A stretch of 64,000 nt of DNA from Roseovarius tolerans (GTDB taxonomy: Bacteria > Pseudomonadota > Alphaproteobacteria > Rhodobacterales > Rhodobacteraceae). The notes below the pieces were generated by a model. It was not told the DNA's origin. It worked only from the letters and a program-made list of their open reading frames with translations, and made no database searches. The stretch covers positions 124,001 through 188,000 of the forward strand of contig NZ_FOBO01000003.1 of assembly GCF_900109855.1 (NCBI RefSeq). Reading direction: 5' to 3'. The position numbers and the translations under genes are program-made. Shown here in pieces: positions 28,589 through 36,928 of this stretch. How positions within the stretch are numbered: the first letter of the stretch is position 1; the number at the start of each line of letters is the position of its first letter.

Positions 28589-28903
28589 TTACCCGGCCAC
28601 GCCGTCGGGCTGCGTTCTGGCTGCTCCGGTCCAGTTCTGGCCGGTCGCGAGGATGCAGCTCAGGCCGTTGGGGCGGGTCACGAAAACCGTGAAGCTGCCG
28701 CTCTCGTCCGAGGCCCAAACCTCCAGCAATTGTTGCGGGTTTTGCAGCCCGCCGCCGGTGGGGTGCTCCTTGTAGCGGTCTTCCAGCCGTTCGACGAGCG
28801 CGTCGCGCGGCAGGCAGGTCATCGCCTGCGCTACCGCTGCTTGCGGCGGGGCGAGGGCGGCGGCGCCAAAGATCATGGCGGTGGAGCAAAGACGTTTGAA
28901 CAT
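28589..28903 (-). CDS. Small secreted hypothetical protein
   Basis: A 104-residue protein with a clear Sec signal peptide (about 1-25, ending AAVAQA) and a mature domain of about 80 residues with two cysteines (TCLPRDA and LSCILATG), probably disulphide-bonded in the periplasm. The middle reads ERLEDRYKEHPTGGGLQN and the end LSCILATGQNWTG. Similar short periplasmic proteins occur in Rhodobacterales, but I recognise no named family. The stop lies 26 bases from the structured ahcY leader; whether the two are co-transcribed is unclear. Confidence 0.7.
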   Translation of the reverse strand: MFKRLCSTAMIFGAAALAPPQAAVAQAMTCLPRDALVERLEDRYKEHPTGGGLQNPQQLLEVWASDESGSFTVFVTRPNGLSCILATGQNWTGAARTQPDGVAG

Positions 28904-29060
28904 GGGATCTCTCCTTGGATCAGGGGCGCGGATGCGCCGGTGTCATGTCTGGAATCTGGGGGTTGAGCACGCGCGCCGCATTAAAACTCGCGACACAAGC
29001 GCGTGTGGCAGATGTGTTTCGGACTGGCACCGGGCGCGCATTCTCTCTACCTCTGCGGCC

Positions 29061-29978
29061 ATGAATGAGCGTCACCTGACCTTCTCCGGCCCGGCAGCCC
29101 GACTGCAATATATACTTCTGATGGGGCTCTTTCGGCTGGCGGTGACGCGCGGACTCTATGGGCGGTTCGCGCGCGGGCTTGGCCGCGTCTTTGGTGCGGA
29201 GAGGGCGGTGTTTCTGCATGAGGGGCGCGCGCCGCCCTACCGTATCGCCTTGAATGACGGCTACTGGACGCGCTTTGCGCTCTACCGTGCGCCCTATGAG
29301 CCTGAGGTCGCCCGCGTGCTGACGGCGGCCTCGGGGGCAACGCCGCTATTCTGCGACCTGGGGGCGAACAAGGGGTACTGGACCACGCGCGCCGCGCCGC
29401 TGTTCGAGCAGGTGATCGCGGTCGAGGCGTCGGCGGCGACCTTTGCGGACCTGTCGGGAAACGCCCGCGATGTGCCCAATGTCACCCTGCATCGTGCCGC
29501 CATTCATGCACGCTCGGGCGAGGAGATGCGGTTTGTGAACACCCATCTCAGCCATGCCTCGGCGCGGTTGGAAGCCGATCTGCCTGCCGGGGGGCAGGAC
29601 CGCGTCGAGACCGTCGGGACGCGCGCGGTTGACGATCTGGTGCCCGAAGGTGTGGCGGCCCTCATCAAGCTGGACGTCGAAGGGGCCGAGATCGCGGCAA
29701 TTGAGGGGGCCGCACGCGCCCTTAAAGATGGGGCGGTCCTGATCTATGAGGATCACGGCAACGATCCGGCCTGCACGGTCAGCGCGCATCTGCTCTCGGA
29801 CCCCGATATGCGGCTTTATTCCATCGGAACCGGCCTGATCCCGATGCCCGATGTCGCCACCATCCGCGCGTGCAAGACCGACGCTTACAAGGGTTACAAC
29901 TTTCTCGCCGCGCGAGCGGACTCGGAGCTTATGGGCCGGATCATGCAGGGCTTTGCAAATTGGGCGCGCTCGGGCTAG
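29061..29978 (+). CDS. FkbM family methyltransferase
   Basis: A 305-residue SAM-dependent methyltransferase. The SAM-binding motif is FCDLGANKGYWTTRAAPLF (about 97-115), followed by VIAVEASAATFADL (the acidic ribose-binding residue) and the FkbM signature IKLDVEGAEIAAIEGA (about 205-220). The ATG at 29061 (MNERHLTFSGPAARL) is chosen. The longer open frame upstream overlaps the signal peptide end of the opposite-strand gene and looks non-coding. The substrate is unknown; FkbM members methylate hydroxyl groups of glycans, lipids and polyketides. It stands alone, 29 bases before the HD-domain gene. Confidence 0.87.
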   Translation: MNERHLTFSGPAARLQYILLMGLFRLAVTRGLYGRFARGLGRVFGAERAVFLHEGRAPPYRIALNDGYWTRFALYRAPYEPEVARVLTAASGATPLFCDLGANKGYWTTRAAPLFEQVIAVEASAATFADLSGNARDVPNVTLHRAAIHARSGEEMRFVNTHLSHASARLEADLPAGGQDRVETVGTRAVDDLVPEGVAALIKLDVEGAEIAAIEGAARALKDGAVLIYEDHGNDPACTVSAHLLSDPDMRLYSIGTGLIPMPDVATIRACKTDAYKGYNFLAARADSELMGRIMQGFANWARSG

Positions 29979-30007
29979 TCAGGGCCACCACCTGATCCGG
30001 AGGCCCC

Positions 30008-30601
30008 ATGCCCACACCCCGCGCCTGGCAAAAGATGCTCTCGGGTCGCAGGCTCGACCTGCTCGACCCGACCCCGGTCGATATCGAGATCGAGGATATC
30101 GCCCATGGTCTCAGCTTTGTGGCGCGCTGGAACGGGCAGACGCTGGGTGATTTCGCCTATTCCGTGGCCGAGCATTCGCTGCTGGTGGAGCGGCTCTATT
30201 CGCGCCTCAATCCGCGTGCGCCCGCCAAATGGCGGCTGGCGGCGCTGTTGCACGATGCGCCAGAATACGTGATCGGCGACATGATCTCGCCGGTGAAGAA
30301 CGCGGTCGGGCCGGGCTATGACGCGCTCGACAAGCGGCTTGCTGCGGCGGTGCATATCCGCTTTGGCCTGCCCGCGACGATCCCGGTGCCGGTGAAGAAG
30401 CAGATCAAGAAGGCGGACAGGATCAGCGCCTGGATGGAAGCCACGGAAATCGCCGGTTTCACTGTCGCCGAGGCTGATCGCTTTTTCGGCAAGCCGGACC
30501 CGGAGGTGATCCGTGACCTGAGCATCGCCCTGCGCCCGCCCACCGACACCCGTGCCGCCTATACCGCACGGCATCATGCGCTCTTGGCCGAGATGGGGTG
30601 A
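30008..30601 (+). CDS. HD domain phosphohydrolase (YfbR-like)
   Basis: A 197-residue HD-superfamily hydrolase. The metal ligands are visible as YSVAEHSLLVERL (His) and AALLHDAPEYVIGDM (His-Asp), with a later Asp in KKADRISAWMEA. YfbR-type members remove phosphate from deoxynucleoside monophosphates, which is the most likely activity here, but this branch is divergent and unproven. It follows the FkbM gene by 29 bases on the same strand and is followed by a tRNA on the opposite strand. Confidence 0.85.
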   Translation: MPTPRAWQKMLSGRRLDLLDPTPVDIEIEDIAHGLSFVARWNGQTLGDFAYSVAEHSLLVERLYSRLNPRAPAKWRLAALLHDAPEYVIGDMISPVKNAVGPGYDALDKRLAAAVHIRFGLPATIPVPVKKQIKKADRISAWMEATEIAGFTVAEADRFFGKPDPEVIRDLSIALRPPTDTRAAYTARHHALLAEMG

Positions 30602-30643
30602 TTCTGCCCGGTCCGGATATCTGTATGGAAAAGCGGAGAAGAG

Positions 30644-30719
30644 TGGTGCCGCTGAAGGGACTCGAACCCCCGACCCCATCATTACGAATGACGTGCTCTA
30701 CCAGCTGAGCTACAGCGGC
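30644..30719 (-). tRNA. tRNA-Thr (anticodon CGT)
   Basis: On the minus strand a complete cloverleaf of 76 bases is seen. The acceptor GCCGCTG pairs with CAGCGGC. The D arm is GCTC-AGCTGGTA-GAGC. The anticodon loop is TTCGTAA with CGT at positions 34-36, and the T arm GGGGG-TTCGAGT-CCC follows. The discriminator is A and CCA is encoded. It reads the ACG codon. Confidence 0.97.
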
Positions 30720-30932
30720 CTTCTTCCCGTATCGCGCCCGCCTGTGCGGGGCGATATGACGCCAGCCCATTAAACGATCCCCCGGTACCGCGCAAGGCCC
30801 GTTGCGCGGGCTGCGGGTGGAATCTACCTTCCGGCTTTTCCTGACAGGCTTTCAAATAATACCGGTAGTGTCCTGACCGGGCCGGGCATGGCATAGAGGG
30901 TCATGCGTGACGATCAGACGAAAGGCCCGGAC

Positions 30933-31766
30933 ATGAGCAGCCCCTCTTACTACGCACCGACAGGCGGCCTGCCGCCGCAAACGCGGCTTTTGACGGACCG
31001 TGCGGTTTTTACCGACGCCTATGCCGTCATTCCCAAGGGAACCTTCAGCGACATCGTGACCAGCCTGCTGCCATTCTGGGAGAAGTCGCGGTTCTGGGTG
31101 ATCGCGCGGCCTCTGTCGGGGTTTGCCGAGACGTTCTCGCAATATATCGCCGAGGTTGGACCCGGCGGCGGCAGCGACCGGCCGGAGACCGAGCCGGAGG
31201 CCGAGGCGGTGCTGTTCGTGGTCGAGGGACGGCTGTCGCTGACGGTCGAGGACACGGCGCATGAGATGAGCGAGGGGGGCTATGCCTATATCCCGCCCGG
31301 GGCCAAATGGACGCTGCGCAATACCGGGTCCGGGGTTGTGCGGTTTCACTGGCTGCGCAAGCGCTATCAGCGGGTGGACGGGCTGGATGCGCCGGAGGTG
31401 CTGGTGCTGAACGAGCGCGACATCGCGCCCACCGAGATGCCCGACACCGGTGGGGTCTGGGCGACCACGCGATTTGTCGACCCGGATGATCTGCGCCATG
31501 ACATGCATGTGACCATCGTCACGTTTCAGCCCGGGGGGGTCATTCCCTTTGCCGAGACGCATGTGATGGAACACGGGCTCTATGTGCTGGAGGGCAAGGC
31601 GGTCTACCGGCTCAACCAGGATTGGGTGGAGGTCGAGGCGGGAGATTTCATGTGGCTGCGCGCGTTCTGTCCGCAGGCCTGTTATGCGGGCGGGCCGGGG
31701 CCGTTTCGCTACCTGCTTTACAAGGACGTCAACCGGCATATGCCGTTGACCTTTGGCGGGGGGTGA
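30933..31766 (+). CDS. (S)-ureidoglycine aminohydrolase-like bicupin
   Basis: A 277-residue two-cupin protein of the (S)-ureidoglycine aminohydrolase (AllE/UGlyAH) family, which releases ammonia from ureidoglycine to give ureidoglycolate. The N-terminal cupin has AVLFVVEGRLSLTVE and GGYAYIPPGAKW. The C-terminal cupin carries the metal ligands in THVMEHGLYVLEGKAVYRL. The ATG at 30933 has AAGG 7 bases before it; an ATG at 30903 is in frame. It stands at the edge of a urate/ureide block and is separated from allA by a repeat. Its product is the substrate of AllA next door, which supports the call. Confidence 0.87.
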   Translation: MSSPSYYAPTGGLPPQTRLLTDRAVFTDAYAVIPKGTFSDIVTSLLPFWEKSRFWVIARPLSGFAETFSQYIAEVGPGGGSDRPETEPEAEAVLFVVEGRLSLTVEDTAHEMSEGGYAYIPPGAKWTLRNTGSGVVRFHWLRKRYQRVDGLDAPEVLVLNERDIAPTEMPDTGGVWATTRFVDPDDLRHDMHVTIVTFQPGGVIPFAETHVMEHGLYVLEGKAVYRLNQDWVEVEAGDFMWLRAFCPQACYAGGPGPFRYLLYKDVNRHMPLTFGGG

Positions 31767-31788
31767 AGGGGGCTAGTGGCCTTGAGCG

Positions 31789-32001
31789 GACGTTGAGTGA
31801 CCCGTAGAAGGTGCCGCGCGGTCGCAGGGCCGGGCACTGGCGAAGCAACGGTTGTTGCCCGCACTTTATCTCAGCCAAGTCATTCTAAACTCAACACGTT
31901 ACGCGCCATTCCAAATCGCCAGGCCGCGGGACGGCCCGGCGATTGCGCGGCACCTTCGGTGCGTTTCGCGCGGGATGCTGCAATGTCAGCTCTAGGCCAA
32001 A
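31789..32001. repeat. Intergenic repeat, copy C (longest)
   Basis: Fills the convergent gap between the ureidoglycine gene and allA. It begins with a TTGAGCGGAC tag, continues with GCACTTTAT-CTCAGCCAA (shared with copy B) and ends with a 52-base core that matches copy A at 51 positions, followed by CTAGGCCAAAA. It therefore links copies A and B into one family. The core can fold as nested hairpins on both strands. Confidence 0.8.
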
Positions 32002-32013
32002 ATCTACAGTCCT

Positions 32014-32514
32014 CTACACCTCCAGCGCCTCGATCAGATACGGTCGCTCGAACCAGTGTTCCTCGAGATTGGGGCCTGTGCCGATGCGGTCCACCACGGC
32101 GAATTGTCCGGCCGTGTCGAGCGGTGTCAGCACCCCGTGCCAAACCCCGCGATGCAGGTTGATGGCCTGTCCCGGTTCGGTGACGAAGGCGCGCGGTGTG
32201 TCCGGCACGCCGCCTGCATCAGCCGCCACGATCACGAGGCAGCGCCATGGGCCGAGCGGGATGAAGGCCTGACTGCCAAGCGGGTGGCGTTCGACCATCT
32301 CTACCAGATGCGGCAGGTGGCGCGCCTGCGCGTCAAACAGGCTGATGCCTGCGCGCCCGTCGGCGAAATCGAGCTGCGCCAGGTCGCTATGTCGGGCGCA
32401 GAGCCCTTGATTGATCATCACAGTGGGCGTCGCACGGGCCGCGATCACGTCACCGAAGGGGGCGAACTCCGAAGCGGTCAACGGTGCTGCGGTGAGCGGG
32501 AGGGGGCGGCTCAT
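32014..32514 (-). CDS. allA: Ureidoglycolate lyase
   Basis: Splits (S)-ureidoglycolate into glyoxylate and urea. The 166-residue protein opens MSRPLPLTAAPLTASEFAPFG, typical of AllA, and contains VEMVERHPLGSQAFIPLG and a late GVWHGVLTPL with the conserved Trp-His. The start codon overlaps the stop of the upstream puuE fusion by 4 bases (ATGA), so it belongs to that operon. It ends close to repeat copy C. Confidence 0.93.
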   Translation of the reverse strand: MSRPLPLTAAPLTASEFAPFGDVIAARATPTVMINQGLCARHSDLAQLDFADGRAGISLFDAQARHLPHLVEMVERHPLGSQAFIPLGPWRCLVIVAADAGGVPDTPRAFVTEPGQAINLHRGVWHGVLTPLDTAGQFAVVDRIGTGPNLEEHWFERPYLIEALEV

Positions 32515-33926
32515 GTCAGCATCTCGCGCAGGCGCAGGGCGGCGATGCGTTCGACCTGACGGCAGGCCTCGGCGAACTCGGCCCCGCTGTCCTGGGCCAG
32601 CCGCCGCTCCATCGCGGCGCGAATGCCTGCGGTGTCGTGGTCGCGCACCGCGATGATGAAGGGAAAGCCGTGCCGCGCCACGTAATCGGCGTTGAGCCGT
32701 TCAAAGGCGGCGCGGTCTGCATCGCTGAGGCGGTCGAGACCTGCCCCCGCCTGTTCCGCCGCGCTCTCGGCGCTGAGGCGACCGGCGGCGGCCAGTTTTC
32801 CGGCCAGATCGGGATGCGCGCGCAGGACGCCCAGCCGTTCCTCGCGGGTGGCGGTGCGAAACGCGCGGCAGAGCGCGTTATGCACCCCCGCCGCGCAATC
32901 ATGTGCCGGGCCGAGTTCGAGCGCATGGGCGCGCCCGGCCACCCAGGGCGAGTGTTCGAACACACCGCCGAAACGGGCAACAAAGCGCGCCTGATCCATC
33001 TCGCTCGGGCGCTCTTGCCGCTTGGGCGGGTGAACCTTTGCCCAATGCTCGGCGATGTCGATGCGGCGGGGGCACCAGACGCCATCAAAGCCTTGGATAT
33101 GCTCGATGAAGCGGCGCAGCCCGGCGAGTTTGCCGGGGCGTCCGATCAGGCGGCAATGAAGGCCCACGGTCATCATCTTCGGCGCGCCCGCCACGCCTTC
33201 GGCATAGAGCGTGTCGAACGTGTCGCGCAGATAGCTTTCGAACTGCTCGCCGGTGATCCAGCCGGGGGAGGTTGCGAAACGCATGTCGTTGCATTCGAGC
33301 GTGTAGGGGATGATCAGCTGATCGCGCCCGGCGACCTGCATCCAATGCGGCAGATCATCGTCATAGGTATCCGAGATATAGGCGAGTTGCCCGGTCTCGG
33401 CGGCCAGCCGCACGGTATTGGTGCTGCAGCGCCCGGTATACCAGCCGCGCGGCGGCGCGCCGGTGACTTCCTGATGCAGGCGGATCGCCTCGGAGATAGC
33501 GGCGCGTTCTTCGTCCTCGGGCATGTCCTTGTGCTCGACCCATTTCAGGCCGTGGCTGGCGATTTCCCAATCGGCAGCTTGCATCGCCGCCACCTGTTCG
33601 GGGCTGCGCGCGAGTGCCGAGGCGACGCCGTAGATCGTGAGCGGAATGCTCGCGCCGGTGAAGAGACGATGCAGCCGCCAGAACCCGGCGCGCGCGCCGT
33701 AGTCGTATATCGACTCCATGTTCCAATGGCGCTGTCCGGGCCAGGGGGCCGCACCGGGAATGTCCGAAAGGAACGCCTCGGAGGCGGGATCTCCATGCAG
33801 CACGCAATTCTCGCCACCCTCTTCGTAGTTGAGGACGAATTGCACGGCGATGCGCGCCCCGCCCGGCCAGTGCGGATCGGGGGCGTTCGGGCCGTGGCCG
33901 CGAAGATCACGAGGGTAACGTTGCAT
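32511..33926 (-). CDS. puuE: Allantoinase PuuE fused to OHCU decarboxylase
   Basis: A 471-residue bifunctional protein. Residues 1 to about 300 form a polysaccharide-deacetylase-fold allantoinase of the PuuE type, with YPRDLRGHGPNAPDPHWPGG at the N terminus and NCVLHGDPASE, and produce allantoate. Residues from about 310 form an OHCU decarboxylase (FGGVFEHSPWVAGRA, LRAHPDLAGKLA, HGFPFIIAVRDHD), which makes S-allantoin from the oxidised urate intermediate. The OHCU module therefore supplies the substrate of its own partner domain. The gene precedes allA (4-base overlap). The same fusion is known from other proteobacteria. Confidence 0.93.
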   Translation of the reverse strand: MQRYPRDLRGHGPNAPDPHWPGGARIAVQFVLNYEEGGENCVLHGDPASEAFLSDIPGAAPWPGQRHWNMESIYDYGARAGFWRLHRLFTGASIPLTIYGVASALARSPEQVAAMQAADWEIASHGLKWVEHKDMPEDEERAAISEAIRLHQEVTGAPPRGWYTGRCSTNTVRLAAETGQLAYISDTYDDDLPHWMQVAGRDQLIIPYTLECNDMRFATSPGWITGEQFESYLRDTFDTLYAEGVAGAPKMMTVGLHCRLIGRPGKLAGLRRFIEHIQGFDGVWCPRRIDIAEHWAKVHPPKRQERPSEMDQARFVARFGGVFEHSPWVAGRAHALELGPAHDCAAGVHNALCRAFRTATREERLGVLRAHPDLAGKLAAAGRLSAESAAEQAGAGLDRLSDADRAAFERLNADYVARHGFPFIIAVRDHDTAGIRAAMERRLAQDSGAEFAEACRQVERIAALRLREMLT

Positions 33927-34097
33927 CAGTCTCCACCGGTTGTTGCGCGCCGGGTGCCCGGCGGTGTCAGTCTAGGGCAAGCCGATCAAAAGCACTTTCC
34001 AATATCACTTGAAAGAGTTGTTTCCGAATATGCGTGCCACCACCTTGTGCAGGGCGCGCGGCCTGCGCCATGATATGAGACGATGAAGGGGGTCGAA

Positions 34098-34451
34098 ATG
34101 ACAGGCTATCTGACGACGCATGTTCTGGATACGGCACGCGGTCAGCCCGCTGCCGGACTGACGATAGAGCTGTTTCGGATGGAGGGTGAAACGCGCACGC
34201 ATATCCGCACGCTGACGACGGATGCCGATGGCCGCACCGATGGGCCGATCCTGCCGGAGGATGCGTTCGCGCCCGGCACCTATGAGCTGGTGTTTCATGC
34301 CGGGGCTTACCTGGATGCGATGGGGTTGGCCGCGGATGGTCCCCGGTTTCTCGACCTCATTCCGATCCGGTTCGGCATGGCGAAGGCCGCGCATTACCAT
34401 GTGCCGCTGTTGCTGTCGCCGTTCGGATATTCGACCTATCGGGGGAGTTGA
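34098..34451 (+). CDS. hiuH: 5-Hydroxyisourate hydrolase
   Basis: Opens the ring of 5-hydroxyisourate to form OHCU. The 117-residue transthyretin-related protein begins [20 protein letters not shown], with the N-terminal His of the active site, and ends with the diagnostic YRGS tetrapeptide. AAGGGGG lies 8 bases before the ATG at 34098; an earlier in-frame ATG is less likely. It is divergent from the puuE operon. Together with PuuD and the OHCU domain it completes urate to S-allantoin within this window. Confidence 0.95.
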   Translation: MTGYLTTHVLDTARGQPAAGLTIELFRMEGETRTHIRTLTTDADGRTDGPILPEDAFAPGTYELVFHAGAYLDAMGLAADGPRFLDLIPIRFGMAKAAHYHVPLLLSPFGYSTYRGS

Positions 34452-34541
34452 GCGGGGCTGAGGTGGTTGGCCTGTAGTGGAGCTTGAACGCATACGGGTT
34501 GAGCCGCGCGGGGGTAGAGGCCGGACAGCACCTTTTGAAAG

Positions 34542-35447
34542 TCACCCCGGCATCGCCCCGAGAATACGCTCGATCATGAATTCGATCAGCAGCCGCGCCT
34601 TGGGGTCCTGCCGCCGTTTATGGGGATAGAGACAGGCCATCTGGATCGGCACCGGCGGCTCGCTCTCCAGCACCGGGACAAGGCGGCCGGCCTCGAGATG
34701 GTCATGCACTTCAAAGCGCGGTTTGAGGATGATGCCGTGCCCGTTGAGCGCCCATTGCGTCAGCGCATCACCATGGTCCGACTCGAACGGCCCCGAAACC
34801 GAGATGCGCCGCACGCCGCCGGGCGTGCGCAGCGGCCACTGGAATTCGGGCGCGCCGGCATAGCGCAGGTTCAGGCAGTCATGCGCGCCCGAGGCAAGAC
34901 TGTCGCTGGTCTCGGGCAGTCCCTTGCGGGCGATATAGGCGGGTGCGGCGCACAGGATACGTTCGCAATCGGCGATCTTGCGGATGCGCAGTGACGAATC
35001 TTCGGGCACGCCGAGAAAGAACATCGCATCGAGCCCCTCGGTGGCCAGATCGAGCCTGCGATCGGACAGGCGCAGGCGGATGTTGATCAGCGGATAGAGC
35101 GCCTTGAACTCGGGCACGGCGGGGGCGATGATCCGCTGGCCAAGGCCAAGCGGGGCCGCGATATGTAGCGTGCCGCGCGGGCTGCGGGTGACCTGCCCTA
35201 TTTCGGCCTCGGCCTCGTCCACTGCCTCGATGATCCTGAGCGCGCTGTGGTAAAAAAGCGCGCCCTGCTCGGTCGGGTTGAGTTTGCGCGTGGTGCGCTG
35301 AAACAGGCGGATGTCGAGATGCTCTTCGAGAGCGGCGATGCGGGCAGAGGCGACGGCCGCCGAAATCCGCTGATCGCGCGCGGCGGCGGACATGCTGCCC
35401 AATTCATAGACGCGCACGAATGTCCTGATATTCTCCAGATAGGCCAT
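34542..35447 (-). CDS. LysR family transcriptional regulator
   Basis: A 301-residue LysR-type regulator. The N-terminal HTH is MAYLENIRTFVRVYELGSMS followed by ARIAALEEHLDIRLFQRTTR (about 1-60). The effector domain (about 90-290) contains GTLHIAAPLGLG and HDCLNLRYAG. It is divergent from puuD with 110 bases between their starts, the usual arrangement for a regulator of its neighbour. Inference: it controls urate catabolism. The effector is unknown; urate or a ureide is plausible. It belongs to the common subfamily similar to DsdC/AaeR-like regulators, so specificity cannot be read from sequence. Confidence 0.9.
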   Translation of the reverse strand: MAYLENIRTFVRVYELGSMSAAARDQRISAAVASARIAALEEHLDIRLFQRTTRKLNPTEQGALFYHSALRIIEAVDEAEAEIGQVTRSPRGTLHIAAPLGLGQRIIAPAVPEFKALYPLINIRLRLSDRRLDLATEGLDAMFFLGVPEDSSLRIRKIADCERILCAAPAYIARKGLPETSDSLASGAHDCLNLRYAGAPEFQWPLRTPGGVRRISVSGPFESDHGDALTQWALNGHGIILKPRFEVHDHLEAGRLVPVLESEPPVPIQMACLYPHKRRQDPKARLLIEFMIERILGAMPG

Positions 35448-35557
35448 GCGCCGAGATTATTAGCGTATTCTTGAAACAGCTAGGGATTTTTCCCGGATGC
35501 AGGGCAATCACGTCTTGTGGCATGCAGGGGGCGCGAAGAGAACACGGAGGTCGCGAC

Positions 35558-36796
35558 ATGCTTGATCCTGCCATCATCTGGGACTGGCTCGGTTTTGCGC
35601 TGCGCTGGCTGCATGTCATCACGGCGATGGCGTGGATCGGATCGTCATTCTATTTCATCGCGCTCGACCTGGGGCTGCGGCAGGCGGATGACCTGCCCGA
35701 GGGCGCGCAGGGCGAGGAATGGCAGGTGCATGGCGGCGGGTTCTACCATATCCGCAAATACCTCGTGGCGCCGACGCGTATGCCCGAGCATCTGACCTGG
35801 TTCAAATGGGAGAGTTATTCGACATGGCTGTCGGGGGCGGCACTGTTGATGGTGGTCTACTGGGCGGGGGCCGAGATCTACCTGATCGCGCCTGAAAGCG
35901 GGTTGAGCACGGGGCAAGGGATTGCGTTTTCCGCCGCCTCTCTGGGTCTTGGCTGGGTGATCTATGACCGGTTGTGCAAATCCGGGCTGGCGGGGCGGCC
36001 GACGCTGTTGATGCTGGTGCTGTTCGCGCTGCTGGTCGCGATGGGCTGGGGTTATACGCAGGTCTTCACGGGCCGCGCGATGATGCTGCATCTGGGGGCG
36101 TTTACCGCCACGATCATGACGGCTAACGTGTTTTTCATCATCATGCCCAATCAGCGCATCGTGGTGGCCGATCTCAAGGCCGGGCGCGTGCCGGACGGTA
36201 AATACGGGCGTATCGCCAAGCTGCGCTCGACCCATAACAATTACCTCACGCTGCCGGTGATCTTCCTGATGCTGAGCAATCACTACCCGCTGGCCTTTGC
36301 CACGGAGTATAACTGGATCATCGCGGCGCTGGTGTTCCTGATGGGGGTGACGATCCGGCATTTCTTCAACAGCATTCATGCGGGCGGCGGCTATCGCTGG
36401 TGGACATGGGCGGTGACGGTGTTGCTCTTTGCCGCGATCATCTGGTTATCGACGGCCCCGTTGCGTCATGATGCGTTCGACGACAGCGCAGCGCGCGCCC
36501 TCACCCCGCGCGAGCGGGTCTTTGCCGAGGCAGAGGGCTTTGACGAAGTCGCGGCGATCATTCCGGGGCGCTGTTCCATGTGCCATGCGCGCGCGCCCTA
36601 TTTCGAGGGCATCCACCACGCCCCGAAGAATGTTCTGCTGGAGACCGAGGCTGATATCGCCCATGCGGCGCGGGCGATTTACATGCACGCCGGAGTTACC
36701 CACGCGATGCCGCCTGCCAATCTCAGTTACATGGAAGACGCTGAGCGGCGGGCGGTGCGGCGCTGGTATCGCGCGGCAAAAGCCGACGGCGGATAG
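35558..36796 (+). CDS. puuD: Urate hydroxylase PuuD
   Basis: Membrane-bound urate oxidase that makes 5-hydroxyisourate and passes electrons to a fused cytochrome c. The ATG at 35558 is preceded by CGGAGG and gives 412 residues. About eight membrane helices occupy residues 10-300 (FALRWLHVITAMAWIGSSFY; FTATIMTANVFFIIMPNQRI). The C-terminal domain (about 320-410) has the heme site CSMCHA and Met residues near VTHAMPPANLSYM for axial ligation. It is divergent from the LysR gene. A GCCAC-GCGG-GTGGC hairpin lies 18 bases after the stop. Confidence 0.95.
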   Translation: MLDPAIIWDWLGFALRWLHVITAMAWIGSSFYFIALDLGLRQADDLPEGAQGEEWQVHGGGFYHIRKYLVAPTRMPEHLTWFKWESYSTWLSGAALLMVVYWAGAEIYLIAPESGLSTGQGIAFSAASLGLGWVIYDRLCKSGLAGRPTLLMLVLFALLVAMGWGYTQVFTGRAMMLHLGAFTATIMTANVFFIIMPNQRIVVADLKAGRVPDGKYGRIAKLRSTHNNYLTLPVIFLMLSNHYPLAFATEYNWIIAALVFLMGVTIRHFFNSIHAGGGYRWWTWAVTVLLFAAIIWLSTAPLRHDAFDDSAARALTPRERVFAEAEGFDEVAAIIPGRCSMCHARAPYFEGIHHAPKNVLLETEADIAHAARAIYMHAGVTHAMPPANLSYMEDAERRAVRRWYRAAKADGG

Positions 36797-36928
36797 GCGC
36801 GCGTTGTGCCATTGCCACGCGGGTGGCATGATTCTGCCAAAAAAGTTTCAAACTTTCCCCTTAACCGCATACAAACCCCCGCGTTGTTGTGTATGATAGC
36901 GCAAAGATAATGAGTTGAGGTGCAGGCG

